A stretch of 20,627 nt of DNA from DAIOFH01 sp036745875 (GCA_036745875.1 DAIOFH010000067.1:1-20627), one strand, 5' to 3'. Positions 9,088-17,477 are shown, numbered from the stretch's first letter. Notes: a model not told the origin generated them from the sequence alone. Numbers and translations are program-made.

Positions 9088-10833
9088 TTAAATGGCTCCC
9101 AGCATGGCGAGTGTGGCTTCGATATTTTCCAGGCCCTTGACGACTTGCTGAAGGAACCGGGCGCCGGGCGCGCCGTCGACAATCTGGTGGTCGATTGTGA
9201 TGGATAAGCCCATCCTCGGCTGGAGGGTGATGGAACCGTCCGACGCCCTCGCGGCCGTGTCCCTGACAGCGCATACGCCAAGAATCGCCGCCTGGGGGGC
9301 GTTGAGGATCGGGGTGAATGTTTCGATCCCAAGGCCGCCAAGGTTGGAAATGGTGAAGGTGCCGCCGGAAAGCAGGTCGGGCTTGATCTTTCCGGTGCGG
9401 CTGTCGGCGGCGTATTGGCCGATGACACGGGAAAGTTCAGAGATGGACATGCGGTGCGCGTCGGCGATGACCGGCACGATGAGGCCGCGCGGGGTATCCA
9501 CGGCGATGCCGAGGTTGACGCGGTTGTGCTGGGTAAAGGTTCCGGCCTTTCGATCCAAGGTGGCGTTGACTTCGGGGAACTTCGGCAGAGTCTGCGCCAC
9601 AACCCAGCAGACCATGTCGTTGATGGTGAGGTTCGGCAGACCGAATTGCCCGGCAAACTGCTTGACTTTTTTCCGGAGGCCCATCATGGAGGTGGCGTCG
9701 GCGGAAGAATTGAGGGTTAGCTGCGCGTGGTCCTGGAGGGAACCGAGCATCCTGTCGCCAATGAGCTTCCTAATGCCCTTGTAGGGAACGATTTCCGGCG
9801 CGAGTTCGACGAAGGTCTTTTCCTTGTTCATGGTGACCTTGCGTTCGATGAGGTCGCGCGCTCTTACCATGCCTCCGATGCCGCTGGCTTCGCCGGCCGA
9901 CTTGCCGGACTCGGTCATGACTTCCCTGGCGAGGGGGGTCGAGCGTTTGATCTCGCCTTTATCGATGAGTTTTTGGATATCGCGGGAAGTGACGCGGCCG
10001 TCGATGCCTGTTCCGGCCACACCGGAGGGATCGAAGCTGAATTTATCCGCCAATTTCCGAGCCCTCGGAGAGACGGCATTGGCCGAATCCGCACTGTCGC
10101 GCTTTGCCTGGGGAGCGGCGGCTTTGGCGGCAGGCGCGGGGACCGGAGCCGGTGCGGTATAGGCAACTGTCGCACTTTCCGTTTTAGCGGCCGGGGCTGG
10201 CGCCGCGGCAGCATCGACATTGGTCCCGGCTTCGCCGATAAGGGCGATATCTGAAAGGACAGGAACAAGATCTCCGGCGTTGGCGAGAAGTTTGAGGACC
10301 ACACCGCCCGCAGTGGATTCGACGTCAAACGAAGCTTTGTCCGTTTCGATGGAACAGAGCACATCGCCTTTGTTCACCTTGTCGCCGACTTTGACCTTCC
10401 ATTCGACAAGCAGGCACTCTTCAACGGTATTGCCTTGCTTTGGCATCTGGACAGCTGTCGCGCCCGGGACGGAGGCGGAAGCGCCCGTGGCCTTCGCCGC
10501 CGGAGCGGGAGAGAGCGCTGCGGCGGGAGTTTGCGCCGCGGGGGCTTCCGCTGGCTTTGCCGCCGGCGCGGGGGCGGCGGCATTGGTCGCTTCACCGGGC
10601 TGTCCGATTATGGCAATATCGGTCAGTACCGGCACAAGGTCGCCTGCATTGGCGAGAAGCTTGAGAACAACGCCGTCAGCGGTTGATTCCACATCAAAAG
10701 ACGCCTTGTCTGTTTCAATCGAACAGAGCACATCGCCGGTTTTCACGCTGTCCCCGACTTTCACTTTCCATTCCACCAACAGGCATTCCTCGACGGTATT
10801 GCCTTGTTTTGGCATTTGCACTGATACGGCCAT
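9088..10833 (-). CDS. Dihydrolipoamide acyltransferase (E2) with two lipoyl domains
   Basis: A 581-residue E2 core of the dehydrogenase complex. Two lipoyl domains lie at residues 1-78 and 126-201, each with ETDKASF, so lipoylation is expected at Lys43 and Lys166. Ala/Pro-rich linkers follow each (about 81-125 and 205-250). A peripheral subunit-binding domain at about 253-292 reads AVSPRARKLADKF ... GTGIDGRVTSRDIQKL. A second segment at about 298-332 (STPLAREVMTESGKS ... GMVRARDLIER) looks like a divergent second copy. The catalytic acyltransferase domain at about 340-581 ends with DHQIVDGAPGARF (His549, Asp553). AAAGGA lies 7 nt before the ATG. The gene follows the DeoR-type regulator by 67 bp on the same strand, with no terminator seen between them. 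Acetyltransferase (pyruvate complex) is the best guess. Confidence 0.94.
   Translation of the reverse strand: MAVSVQMPKQGNTVEECLLVEWKVKVGDSVKTGDVLCSIETDKASFDVESTADGVVLKLLANAGDLVPVLTDIAIIGQPGEATNAAAPAPAAKPAEAPAAQTPAAALSPAPAAKATGASASVPGATAVQMPKQGNTVEECLLVEWKVKVGDKVNKGDVLCSIETDKASFDVESTAGGVVLKLLANAGDLVPVLSDIALIGEAGTNVDAAAAPAPAAKTESATVAYTAPAPVPAPAAKAAAPQAKRDSADSANAVSPRARKLADKFSFDPSGVAGTGIDGRVTSRDIQKLIDKGEIKRSTPLAREVMTESGKSAGEASGIGGMVRARDLIERKVTMNKEKTFVELAPEIVPYKGIRKLIGDRMLGSLQDHAQLTLNSSADATSMMGLRKKVKQFAGQFGLPNLTINDMVCWVVAQTLPKFPEVNATLDRKAGTFTQHNRVNLGIAVDTPRGLIVPVIADAHRMSISELSRVIGQYAADSRTGKIKPDLLSGGTFTISNLGGLGIETFTPILNAPQAAILGVCAVRDTAARASDGSITLQPRMGLSITIDHQIVDGAPGARFLQQVVKGLENIEATLAMLGAI
10234..10821 (-). 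repeat. Two copies of the lipoyl-domain coding sequence in the E2 gene
   Basis: The stretches 10603-10821 (residues 5-77) and 10234-10452 (residues 128-200) encode nearly the same 73-residue segment; by eye six residues differ. The DNA differs at many third codon positions, so the duplication is not recent and the protein sequence is being held by selection. Confidence 0.9.
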
Positions 10834-10900
10834 TGATGCGTCCTTTCTCCACTGAGCGAAGTATTTTCCGTTAAAACAGTCGAATCTATTAATTCTAATG

Positions 10901-11650
10901 CTATATTATTGAACCGAACATGGCGGCAAACGGTTGGACTCGTGGATCGTCGGGCTCAAGGTCGGTCGCCAGTGTTGATTTTTCCCTTTCCTGTCGCCAG
11001 GTGCTGCCCGCCGTTAGGCCTAATTTCGATGAATCGACGGAAACGTACACCAGCCTGGCGCGTGCGGCGACATGTTCCTTGACGTCTGCGTCTTCGGGAG
11101 TTATTTCATTCAGCCCGGTCTGCGCTTCGATGCCCCATGCGCTGAAAAATGCCGCATCAAAGGCAAGGGCGGTGACGGAACGGACCGCGATTGGGCCGAT
11201 GAGGTTGTCGGTGCGGCTGTCAAGGCGTCCGCCGATCAGGAGCGGGATCGGTCCGTGCAAGCGGGCGAGGCGGTTGAATGTTTCGACATTATTGGTCGCG
11301 ACCTGGACATTGGTGCGGCCTTTGAAATGCTTGACCAGGCCGAGCATGGTTGTCGAACCGTCAAGATAAACATACCCGTTGTCGGGGATGCTGGAGACAA
11401 GCTTACCTATAGCTTTTGCCTTGGCACGTGAATTGGCTGACAGGCGGTAGTTAAACCGCGAACTCGCCGCTGCGATGGCTCCGCCGTGCACCCGGACGGC
11501 CAACCCCTTTTCTTCCAGTGACTTCAGGTCTCGCCTTATGGTCATATCCGATACGCTGAAGCGCTTGGCAAGCTCCGAAACAACCGCCTGGCCTCCACTA
11601 TTGAGGATGCTAAGTATTTCCTGCTGACGTGGTTCGGCGAATACTGACAT
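10901..11650 (-). CDS. DeoR-family transcriptional regulator
   Basis: A 249-residue regulator. The N-terminal winged helix-turn-helix at about residues 6-60 has the family signature (VSELAKRFSVSDMTIRRDLK, then RVHGGAI). The C-terminal effector domain at about 75-230 has DGSTTM at 97-102 and VSVDSSKLG at 204-211, typical of the sugar-phosphate-sensing fold. The effector is unknown. It is divergent from the oxidoreductase gene at 11957 and 67 bp upstream of the E2 gene on the same strand. A TATAAT with overlapping repeats upstream suggests autoregulation. It may control the dehydrogenase operon by co-transcription, the divergent oxidoreductase, or both. The start ATG has only a distant AGGGA (11 nt), so the start is slightly uncertain. 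Confidence 0.93.
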   Translation of the reverse strand: MSVFAEPRQQEILSILNSGGQAVVSELAKRFSVSDMTIRRDLKSLEEKGLAVRVHGGAIAAASSRFNYRLSANSRAKAKAIGKLVSSIPDNGYVYLDGSTTMLGLVKHFKGRTNVQVATNNVETFNRLARLHGPIPLLIGGRLDSRTDNLIGPIAVRSVTALAFDAAFFSAWGIEAQTGLNEITPEDADVKEHVAARARLVYVSVDSSKLGLTAGSTWRQEREKSTLATDLEPDDPRVQPFAAMFGSII

Positions 11651-11956
11651 GATGTTTTTGGTCCCTGTCCGTCAAATCGATAATGTTTGATTGTGTTCGA
11701 TTGTGTTAGAACAAACATATTATAACATTGGCATTTTGCAAGTCTTTTTTTTAAAAATAATGAAAAAATCCGGCGATAGAGACTTAATGGAGGTTATTGC
11801 GTATATAATATATAAAAGATATTATTATATGAGCGTTCGCTGACTGATTTCGGATCTCCGTGTTGGTTAACGGGATGCACTTCACGGTAGGTACCGACGT
11901 ATTCAAGGAACATTGCCGGAGTCTACTTTAGACGCTCCACTTGGTAAAAGGGGTGA
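11651..11956. other. 306-bp divergent intergenic region, AT-rich, regulatory
   Basis: No gene is visible here. Next to the regulator gene it holds a -10 box and repeats (listed separately). Toward the oxidoreductase it contains TATAAT on the plus strand at 11804-11809 without a convincing -35, and a 7-bp inverted repeat ATAATAT/ATATTAT (11805-11811 and 11819-11825). It also holds a roughly 130-nt untranslated leader before the ATG at 11957. The stretch from 11840 to 11945 shows no clear fold or reading frame to me. Confidence 0.6.
11683..11724 (-). promoter_or_regulatory. Predicted deoR-type gene promoter with overlapping operator repeats
   Basis: The minus strand has a perfect TATAAT at 11724-11719, with no good -35. 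Just downstream lie tandem 10-bp repeats GATTGTGTTC and GATTGTGTTA (11689-11708), an inverted pair ATGTTTG/CAAACAT (11683-11689, 11712-11718) and an inner pair TGTTC/GAACA (11694-11698, 11709-11713). TGTTCG-type half-sites are common in DeoR-family operators such as GlpR. A repressor bound here would block its own transcription start. Confidence 0.5.
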
Positions 11957-13072
11957 ATGTTGAGCAACAAGCCAGGCGACAAGTTCGGGATAAGCGAACA
12001 CTATGGTTATCCCGAGGAAGAACCGCCAGCCATTGATTATCTGCCAAGCATCGTAATGTATCCTGCCAGAATCGGTATAATCGGCTGTGGCGCTGAGACA
12101 TTTCAGTTTTTAACCGCTTATTTGCGCGCTGGTTATGATGTTGTTGCCTTCAGCGATCCAGACATTCAAAAAGCCCAGGAGGTACGGGACGCATTTTATC
12201 CGCTGGCGAAGGTTTGCGAAGACTACCGCTGTATTGTCGACGACACGAGCATTAACTTCGTCGATGTCACAACAAACATGCCCGAAGGCCGTGAAGCGCT
12301 CAGAGAGTGCCTCAAAGCGGGAAAACACGTCCTGGCCCAAAAACATTTGATTGAGAGTCTCGACCAGGGATTGGAGTTTGCTGACCTTGCCAGGCAGCAC
12401 AATGTCAGGCTCGCGGTCAACCAGGATGCCAGGTGGGCTCCGGGCTGGCGTTACGCCACCAAACTGGTGCAGGAAGGCTATATCGGCAATGTCACGACTT
12501 TTGACGCCCACGCCGTATGGAACCACAACTGGGTCAAAGGATCCCCGCTTGACGAGTATGAACTCAACGTCCTCAGGTATTTTGCCTATTATTGGTTTGA
12601 CATGATCAACATTGTCATGGAAAACGTGCGCCCTCTGTCAGTAAGCTCGATGGTCGCCAATACACTGAGCCAGGCTCCGAAGTCGCCGCTGCTCTGTTCG
12701 AGCCAGGTGTGTTATCCCAATGCGATTGCCAATATGACGCTGAACGGGGACTGCGTCTTTTTCGGCATGGACGCGACGATTATCACCGGCGACGAGGGCG
12801 TCATTCTTACCAGCGGGCCTGACCGGCACGAGCAGAATTTATGGTTCATCAGCAGGAATAAAGTATATTATCCGGTATTGGAAGGGGATTGGTTGCCAGG
12901 AGGCTTTCACGGCGCGATGGCGGAACTCATCAAGTCGGTGGAAGAAGGCCGTGAGCCGGAAAACAGTGCCACCAGTTCGCTGGAGAGTTCTGCGATATGC
13001 TATGCCGCATTGGCGAGCGTCCGTGAGCAGCGCCATATCGTTCCATGGGCTGAAAACGCGCGGCGCGGATGA
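11957..13072 (+). CDS. Gfo/Idh/MocA-family NAD(P)-dependent oxidoreductase
   Basis: A 371-residue protein with an N-terminal Rossmann fold (RIGIIGCGAETFQF at about 38-51) and the two-domain layout of the Gfo/Idh/MocA family. Members mostly oxidise or reduce sugars and polyols; the substrate here is unknown. A 34-residue extension precedes the Rossmann motif. The family EKP motif after AGKHVL is replaced: the sequence reads AGKHVLAQKHLIE, so Lys129 is kept but Glu and Pro are lost. The codon just before the ATG is an in-frame TGA, so the frame cannot start further upstream. GGGGTGA abuts the ATG, unusually close, which makes the TTG at 11960 an alternative start. The gene is divergent from the DeoR-family regulator and ends 28 bp before a bidirectional terminator. 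No partner gene for sugar uptake is in the window. Confidence 0.88.
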   Translation: MLSNKPGDKFGISEHYGYPEEEPPAIDYLPSIVMYPARIGIIGCGAETFQFLTAYLRAGYDVVAFSDPDIQKAQEVRDAFYPLAKVCEDYRCIVDDTSINFVDVTTNMPEGREALRECLKAGKHVLAQKHLIESLDQGLEFADLARQHNVRLAVNQDARWAPGWRYATKLVQEGYIGNVTTFDAHAVWNHNWVKGSPLDEYELNVLRYFAYYWFDMINIVMENVRPLSVSSMVANTLSQAPKSPLLCSSQVCYPNAIANMTLNGDCVFFGMDATIITGDEGVILTSGPDRHEQNLWFISRNKVYYPVLEGDWLPGGFHGAMAELIKSVEEGREPENSATSSLESSAICYAALASVREQRHIVPWAENARRG

Positions 13073-13100
13073 ACTGTCGGATTGAATTACAACACAATAA

Positions 13101-13134
13101 AACGCCTTCTTCTGCGATGAAGAAGGCGTTCTTG
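13101..13134. terminator. Bidirectional intrinsic terminator between convergent genes
   Basis: AACGCCTTCTTC (13101-13112) and GAAGAAGGCGTT (13119-13130) form a perfect 12-bp stem with a 6-nt loop. On the minus strand it is followed by TTATTGTGTTG, and on the plus strand by CTTGCATTGC, so the T-run is better for the minus-strand gene. It lies between the stops at 13072 and 13164 and probably serves both genes. Confidence 0.8.
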
Positions 13135-13163
13135 CATTGCATTGTTTGACAGCCGAAAAAATG

Positions 13164-14189
13164 TTAATTGACAGCGTCCGGGTTTTTGCCCACTTCCTGG
13201 ACCTTCAAGAAGAAATCGCGGATGCCGCCGATGATGGAGCGTTCCTCCGCGTCGTCGGCGAGGTCTATCAGCTTATCCGTCATGTCGATGGCGAGGTCAA
13301 TACGGCCAATCCCCTTGTAAATTTCCGCCAGGGTCAACCCCGCCTCAAGCTTGAAATCCGAATCCATGGTGAATGCCCTCTTCGCGGCCCTGAGCGCCAG
13401 AGCAGGGTCGCGCGCTTCCGGGTGGCCCTGCTCAAGCGCGACCATGGACAGCATGATAAGGGCTTCCGCGCTGTCCTGGCAACCATCGTACCAGCTGGTG
13501 AGAAGTGAGTGGATTTCCTCCGGATCCTGCGAGAACTGCGAAAGGATGCGGAGGTGGATTTGGTAGTACTGCACATTGTCGGGTTCAAGTTGCTCGAGTG
13601 TTTTCAACGACTCCAGCATGCGCGGAATGTCCTGTCCTTCGAAGGCGGTCTTGAGCTCGTCGCGGGCCTCCTTGAGCTGGATCGCCTTTTCACCGTTCAG
13701 GGTGCCGTCGAGAACGCCTTTGATGCGAGATTCGAGGCTGTCGAGGGGGTTGCCGATCCATACCAGGATGCCGGACTTATCAAAGAGGAACGCGTGGGGA
13801 ATGGTGTTCCTGTTGTCGGCGGCCATGTAATTGATGTAGGTGGCGCCCTCCTGGTCGAGGAAGGAGGAGTATTCCATCGGGTGTTCTTTGAGGAATGGTT
13901 CGACTTCTTCCATGGTGTCGGTGGTGAAGGAGACGATTTTCAAGCCGTCTTTTTCATATTTTTTCTGTAGTTCATTCAGTATGGGGATGGATCGCACGCA
14001 CGGGGGGCAGGTCGTCGACCAGACTTCGACGAGGAAAAACGTCTTGTCGTCGACAATTGTCGGGTCGGCCTCGCTGCCGGTGACCCAGCTTTCCGGAGCA
14101 ATAGGAAGGGCCTGGTCGCCGAGGTCCAGGGATTGGGCACCGAATGCGACAAGCACAAACATCAACACCGGAACGAATAGTTTTCTCAC
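13164..14189 (-). CDS. Exported TlpA-like thioredoxin-fold protein with helical repeat C-terminus
   Basis: A 341-residue protein. The N-terminus MRKLFVPVLMFVLVAFGAQS is a plausible signal peptide with no lipobox cysteine, so a periplasmic location is likely. Residues about 25-165 form a TlpA/ResA-type thioredoxin fold with the redox pair CPPC (Cys61, Cys64) after FFLVEVWSTT and the cis-proline region TIPHAFLFD. Residues about 170-341 are all helical in character and look like TPR-type repeats (for example LKTLEQLEPDNVQYY and AKRAFTMDSDFKLEAG). It probably reduces or exchanges disulfides of an unknown periplasmic partner. The start is GTG at 14189, supported by GAGGAGA five bases upstream. It follows the FHA gene on the same strand by 174 bp, with a terminator between, so it is probably transcribed separately. 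Confidence 0.86.
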   Translation of the reverse strand: MRKLFVPVLMFVLVAFGAQSLDLGDQALPIAPESWVTGSEADPTIVDDKTFFLVEVWSTTCPPCVRSIPILNELQKKYEKDGLKIVSFTTDTMEEVEPFLKEHPMEYSSFLDQEGATYINYMAADNRNTIPHAFLFDKSGILVWIGNPLDSLESRIKGVLDGTLNGEKAIQLKEARDELKTAFEGQDIPRMLESLKTLEQLEPDNVQYYQIHLRILSQFSQDPEEIHSLLTSWYDGCQDSAEALIMLSMVALEQGHPEARDPALALRAAKRAFTMDSDFKLEAGLTLAEIYKGIGRIDLAIDMTDKLIDLADDAEERSIIGGIRDFFLKVQEVGKNPDAVN

Positions 14190-14354
14190 GTGACTCTCCT
14201 CTGGTCGAATAGATAATTGACAGATGACAACTGATGAAGCTGGAATTTTTACATTATTGACTCACCCGCTTTTTACATGCCCCTGCAGCGGAAGCGCCCC
14301 GACTGTTTCGGTGAACAATTCATTATTATGTCGCCTGTTTAGTAGATTCCCTTA

Positions 14355-14381
14355 GAAAAAACCCTATTTTTTCAATAAGGG
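14355..14381 (-). terminator. Intrinsic terminator overlapping the FHA gene stop codon
   Basis: On the minus strand CCCT-T-ATT pairs with AAT-AGGG around GAAAA (14381-14362), giving a 7-bp stem with one bulge, followed at once by TTTTTT (14361-14356). The stop codon TAG lies in the descending arm. It is short but well placed. Confidence 0.5.
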
Positions 14382-17300
14382 CAACCCCTCCGGAAGGTCG
14401 AAGTATTTGCCGATGATCCTTTCGTAGAAATCGTAGTTGCGCTGGTAGAGCTTTTTCCCGCTTTCCATCGCGGTCTGGATGTATGATTCATACACCCTTC
14501 GCCAGTTGGTGCGGTCATTCTGCTCGTTGAAGATAAGACCTTTTTCGCGCGCGTCTTTGGAGCGTTTGCGCCAGTCCCAGCGCACCGTCATGAAGGCGGC
14601 GACGATCGTTTCCGACATCATTATATCCATGCCTGCCGCCGCTTTCGAGGTGTCCCAGCGGAAGTCCGAGAATAGGTAGGTGATCTGCCGCTCGCGGATC
14701 CTTTGGCGGATAAAACAGGTCGGCATCGCGAGTCTGCCGTTTTCCTGGCCACCGCGGGGATTCCACGAATAGCACAAAAGACCGGCCGACGGGATAATGA
14801 CCACGGTCGGGCTGACCCGGATGTCTACCCTGTCCTTCTTTTTCTTGGACGGGACGATTGTTTCAAGAAACACACCCGGATCGCGTTTTTCGATAAAGGC
14901 GACTTCCGAAACGACGGAAATCCTGTCGTTCATGGCGTCGGTGTTGAGTTTGTAATCCCTGACGACAAGGGGAAGGAATCGTTCCTTCAGGTTGGCGAGA
15001 AGCCTGCCGATGCGGTGGACCGCTTCGCACTCGCGGGAGATGAGGAATTCCACCGACGGCTTCGGCAGTTCGCCGGATTCGAATCGTTCTTCCACCTCCC
15101 GCACCGATTCCTTGAGGCTGGCGAGCGTTTCGTCCTTGATCTTGTCCCTGACCTTTTTGACTTTCGCGATTTCGACGCGGAAACGCTGCTGTTCCTGTTG
15201 CAGCTCGCGCTTTTGCTGCTTGGACTGTTTGGCGCCAGGCAGGACTTTGGCGATGCGATCGTCGAATTTAGCGATTTCTCCCTGCAACTCATTGACTTTT
15301 CCGTCGAGGACGCCAACGAGACCCTCCATGATGAATATCTGCCGGCGAGCGAAGATCATGCGCCTGAGCGCCTTGTCCGCCTTCCAGTTGGGGGAGTTGC
15401 GTTCGTTGAGTTCGAGGTTCTCGTCCAGGGCGGGGGTGCACTCGAGATTGGCGACGGCGGCAAGGTATTCGTCAGCGTAGACGATATCCGTTTCCGCCGT
15501 TAGCCTCTCCGGCGACCGCTTAATCTCTTCCTTGCAATCGTAGTAGATATGCTGGCGCACTTCCTCAGGCATCCACCACGGCTTGAAGGCGATGGCTCCG
15601 TGGCGCAGGAACGCCCTCACCGACCAATCCATCGTATCCGCATCAGGGATGAATTTTACCGCCGTTTCGATATACACGCGCCAGAATTCCGCGATCAACT
15701 TCTTTTCCAGGTCCACCAGTTCCTGATTGATTGCCGAAACGCGGCCGGCGAGAATGGCGTCCAATTCCGCCAGTTCCTCCGGGTCATCCTTCGGTGCGGC
15801 GTTTTCCTCTTCCTCTTCCTCGTCTTCGTCGTCATCGCCACCGCCGCCGAAGAGGCGGAACCCTTTTTTACCCTGTTGGGCGCCGTCCACCGCGGCGAGG
15901 CGCTCCTTTATGGATTTACGCTCCTCCTTGGCTTCGGCAAGCAGGTTTTCAAGAGCCAGGTAATAGATGCCGCCGCCCATCATGAATTTGAAATCTATGT
16001 CGACTTGGCTCAATTGCTCCACCAGCGGTTCGTCGCGGGTGAATGACAGCGCCTCGTCATAGACCGCCGTCAGGGCTTCTTCTTCCGATTCGATGATGAA
16101 ACGCCATTGCGTATCCGCGAGATCTTCGGCTTCGAGCATCGCCTGGGTGGGCTGCGGCGGGATGGGCTCGCCGTTTTTCTCGGCCAGCGCCGTTTTTTCC
16201 GCCAATGCTTTCCGTTTGGCCTCGCGTTTTTCAATCATGCCTCGCGCTTGCTTGGCGGACGGCATTTTGACAAGTTCGCGGTCCTGGCGCGATAGTTCGC
16301 TCTTTACGGCGTCCGGGAGTCCCGGGGTTCTTTCCATAATGGCGGCACGTTCCTGGGATAGATCGCTCATGAACGAGTACAGCGACAGACGCACGTCGAT
16401 GATTTGGTGGAACTGGTCCGTCAAGGGGAAGGCGCTTGGGTCAGCCTCTTCCTGCGGGGATTGGCCATTGGCGTCATCGTCCAGGTCGGGCGTGAATTCG
16501 CCGACCAGTCCGGCTTCCGCCGCCGCCTTGAGATTTCCCGCGTCCTTGGCCTTGGCTTGTTCCGTGACTTCCTCGTCCTCTTCGTCCTTTGCGGATGCGA
16601 CTGCAGCCGGCGGCGGCCTGTCGGCGATTTTCGCCTTTTGACGCGGCAACGCCGGTCGTGCCTTTGGAAGTGCGGGTTTTGACCTTGCTGCCGGTTTAGC
16701 CGCTGCTGGCGGGGGTGCGGCTATTTTCTTTTCCGGTACGTGCGGTGGTTCCGGAACAAGTTCGCTCTCGGGTTCGAGTTCAGGTGTTGCTACGGTTTCT
16801 TCCGGTAGTCCCGCCATTTCGGGCTCAGCGCCAAAGCCTGCCAGTGAGGCCTCGTCGTTGAACGAATAGGGCGTGTCGTCCGGAAGCGGCGTTTCCTCGA
16901 GCTCTTCGGCAATCCCCTCTGGTTGCTGGATAATATCGTCCTCTATCCGCACTGTGTCGTGTGTGGGTTTGACAGGGGAGGGCTGAGCACCGGCGGCAGG
17001 TTCATCAAAACGTGCAGGTTCCGATACCGCAAGGTCGTCCGGAACGGGGTGTTCCTCGGATTCCCGGGACTTGGCGGTCGTTTGGCTGGAAGAAATTGCC
17101 GGGCTAATGACAGGCTGGATGTTGATCCCCGCAGTCCTGATGATGTCCGGCAAGTCCATGATGGTGGTGGCGTTTTTATCGTCCAGGCGGTACTCGATAA
17201 TGAAATCCGCAATTTGGATCTTATCCCCGTCCCGGAGGCGTTTCGATTTGCTGATGCGGATACCGTTTATGAATGTGCCGTTCGAGGAGGCGAGGTCCTT

Positions 17301-17477
17301 GATGCCGCAAACGTGGTTTTTCAGGATTATGACAGCATGCTGGCGGCTGACGACAGGCGAGGGCAACTGGACGTCCGAAGCCGGTTCGCGGCCAATAAAG
17401 ACGGGCCTATCCTGCTCAAGGATGACGACGCGTTCATCCTCGGGTCTGTTGATATGCTTTATTATCAGAACAGACAT
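14364..17477 (-). CDS. Large FHA-domain protein of unknown function (1037 aa)
   Basis: Residues about 1-100 form a forkhead-associated phosphothreonine-binding domain with the key motifs: FIGREPASDVQL, SRQHAVI and SSNGTFINGIRI. Residues about 105-345 are low-complexity, rich in Pro, Ala, Glu and Asp, and probably disordered. Residues about 350-1037 form a long conserved-looking region I do not recognise. It includes an acidic run of Asp/Glu (548-558), probable coiled coils (about 510-530 and 725-800) and an aromatic-rich C-terminus (YLFSDFRWDTSK, FMTVRWDWRKRSKD, YQRNYDFYERIIG). I see no signal peptide or membrane segment, so it should be cytoplasmic. No protein kinase or phosphatase gene is in the window. 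AGGA precedes the ATG by 9 nt. It is divergent from purC. FHA domains usually recruit phosphorylated partners; what this one does is unknown. Confidence 0.85.
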   Translation of the reverse strand: MSVLIIKHINRPEDERVVILEQDRPVFIGREPASDVQLPSPVVSRQHAVIILKNHVCGIKDLASSNGTFINGIRISKSKRLRDGDKIQIADFIIEYRLDDKNATTIMDLPDIIRTAGINIQPVISPAISSSQTTAKSRESEEHPVPDDLAVSEPARFDEPAAGAQPSPVKPTHDTVRIEDDIIQQPEGIAEELEETPLPDDTPYSFNDEASLAGFGAEPEMAGLPEETVATPELEPESELVPEPPHVPEKKIAAPPPAAAKPAARSKPALPKARPALPRQKAKIADRPPPAAVASAKDEEDEEVTEQAKAKDAGNLKAAAEAGLVGEFTPDLDDDANGQSPQEEADPSAFPLTDQFHQIIDVRLSLYSFMSDLSQERAAIMERTPGLPDAVKSELSRQDRELVKMPSAKQARGMIEKREAKRKALAEKTALAEKNGEPIPPQPTQAMLEAEDLADTQWRFIIESEEEALTAVYDEALSFTRDEPLVEQLSQVDIDFKFMMGGGIYYLALENLLAEAKEERKSIKERLAAVDGAQQGKKGFRLFGGGGDDDEDEEEEEENAAPKDDPEELAELDAILAGRVSAINQELVDLEKKLIAEFWRVYIETAVKFIPDADTMDWSVRAFLRHGAIAFKPWWMPEEVRQHIYYDCKEEIKRSPERLTAETDIVYADEYLAAVANLECTPALDENLELNERNSPNWKADKALRRMIFARRQIFIMEGLVGVLDGKVNELQGEIAKFDDRIAKVLPGAKQSKQQKRELQQEQQRFRVEIAKVKKVRDKIKDETLASLKESVREVEERFESGELPKPSVEFLISRECEAVHRIGRLLANLKERFLPLVVRDYKLNTDAMNDRISVVSEVAFIEKRDPGVFLETIVPSKKKKDRVDIRVSPTVVIIPSAGLLCYSWNPRGGQENGRLAMPTCFIRQRIRERQITYLFSDFRWDTSKAAAGMDIMMSETIVAAFMTVRWDWRKRSKDAREKGLIFNEQNDRTNWRRVYESYIQTAMESGKKLYQRNYDFYERIIGKYFDLPEGLPLLKK

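Noticed and set aside
9086..9274. Upstream extension of the GNAT frame into the E2 gene
   Set aside because: The 63 extra residues are an Arg/His/Pro-rich shadow of E2; GNAT homology begins just after the ATG at 9085.
10834..10900. Internal promoter between the DeoR-type gene and E2
   Set aside because: I found no acceptable -35/-10 pair in the 67 bp; only weak 4/6 boxes with wrong spacing.
11787..11843. Short frame of 18 codons starting ATGGAGG in the divergent intergenic region
   Set aside because: No ribosome-binding site, AT-rich composition (IAYIIYKRYYY-like) and no sign of selection.
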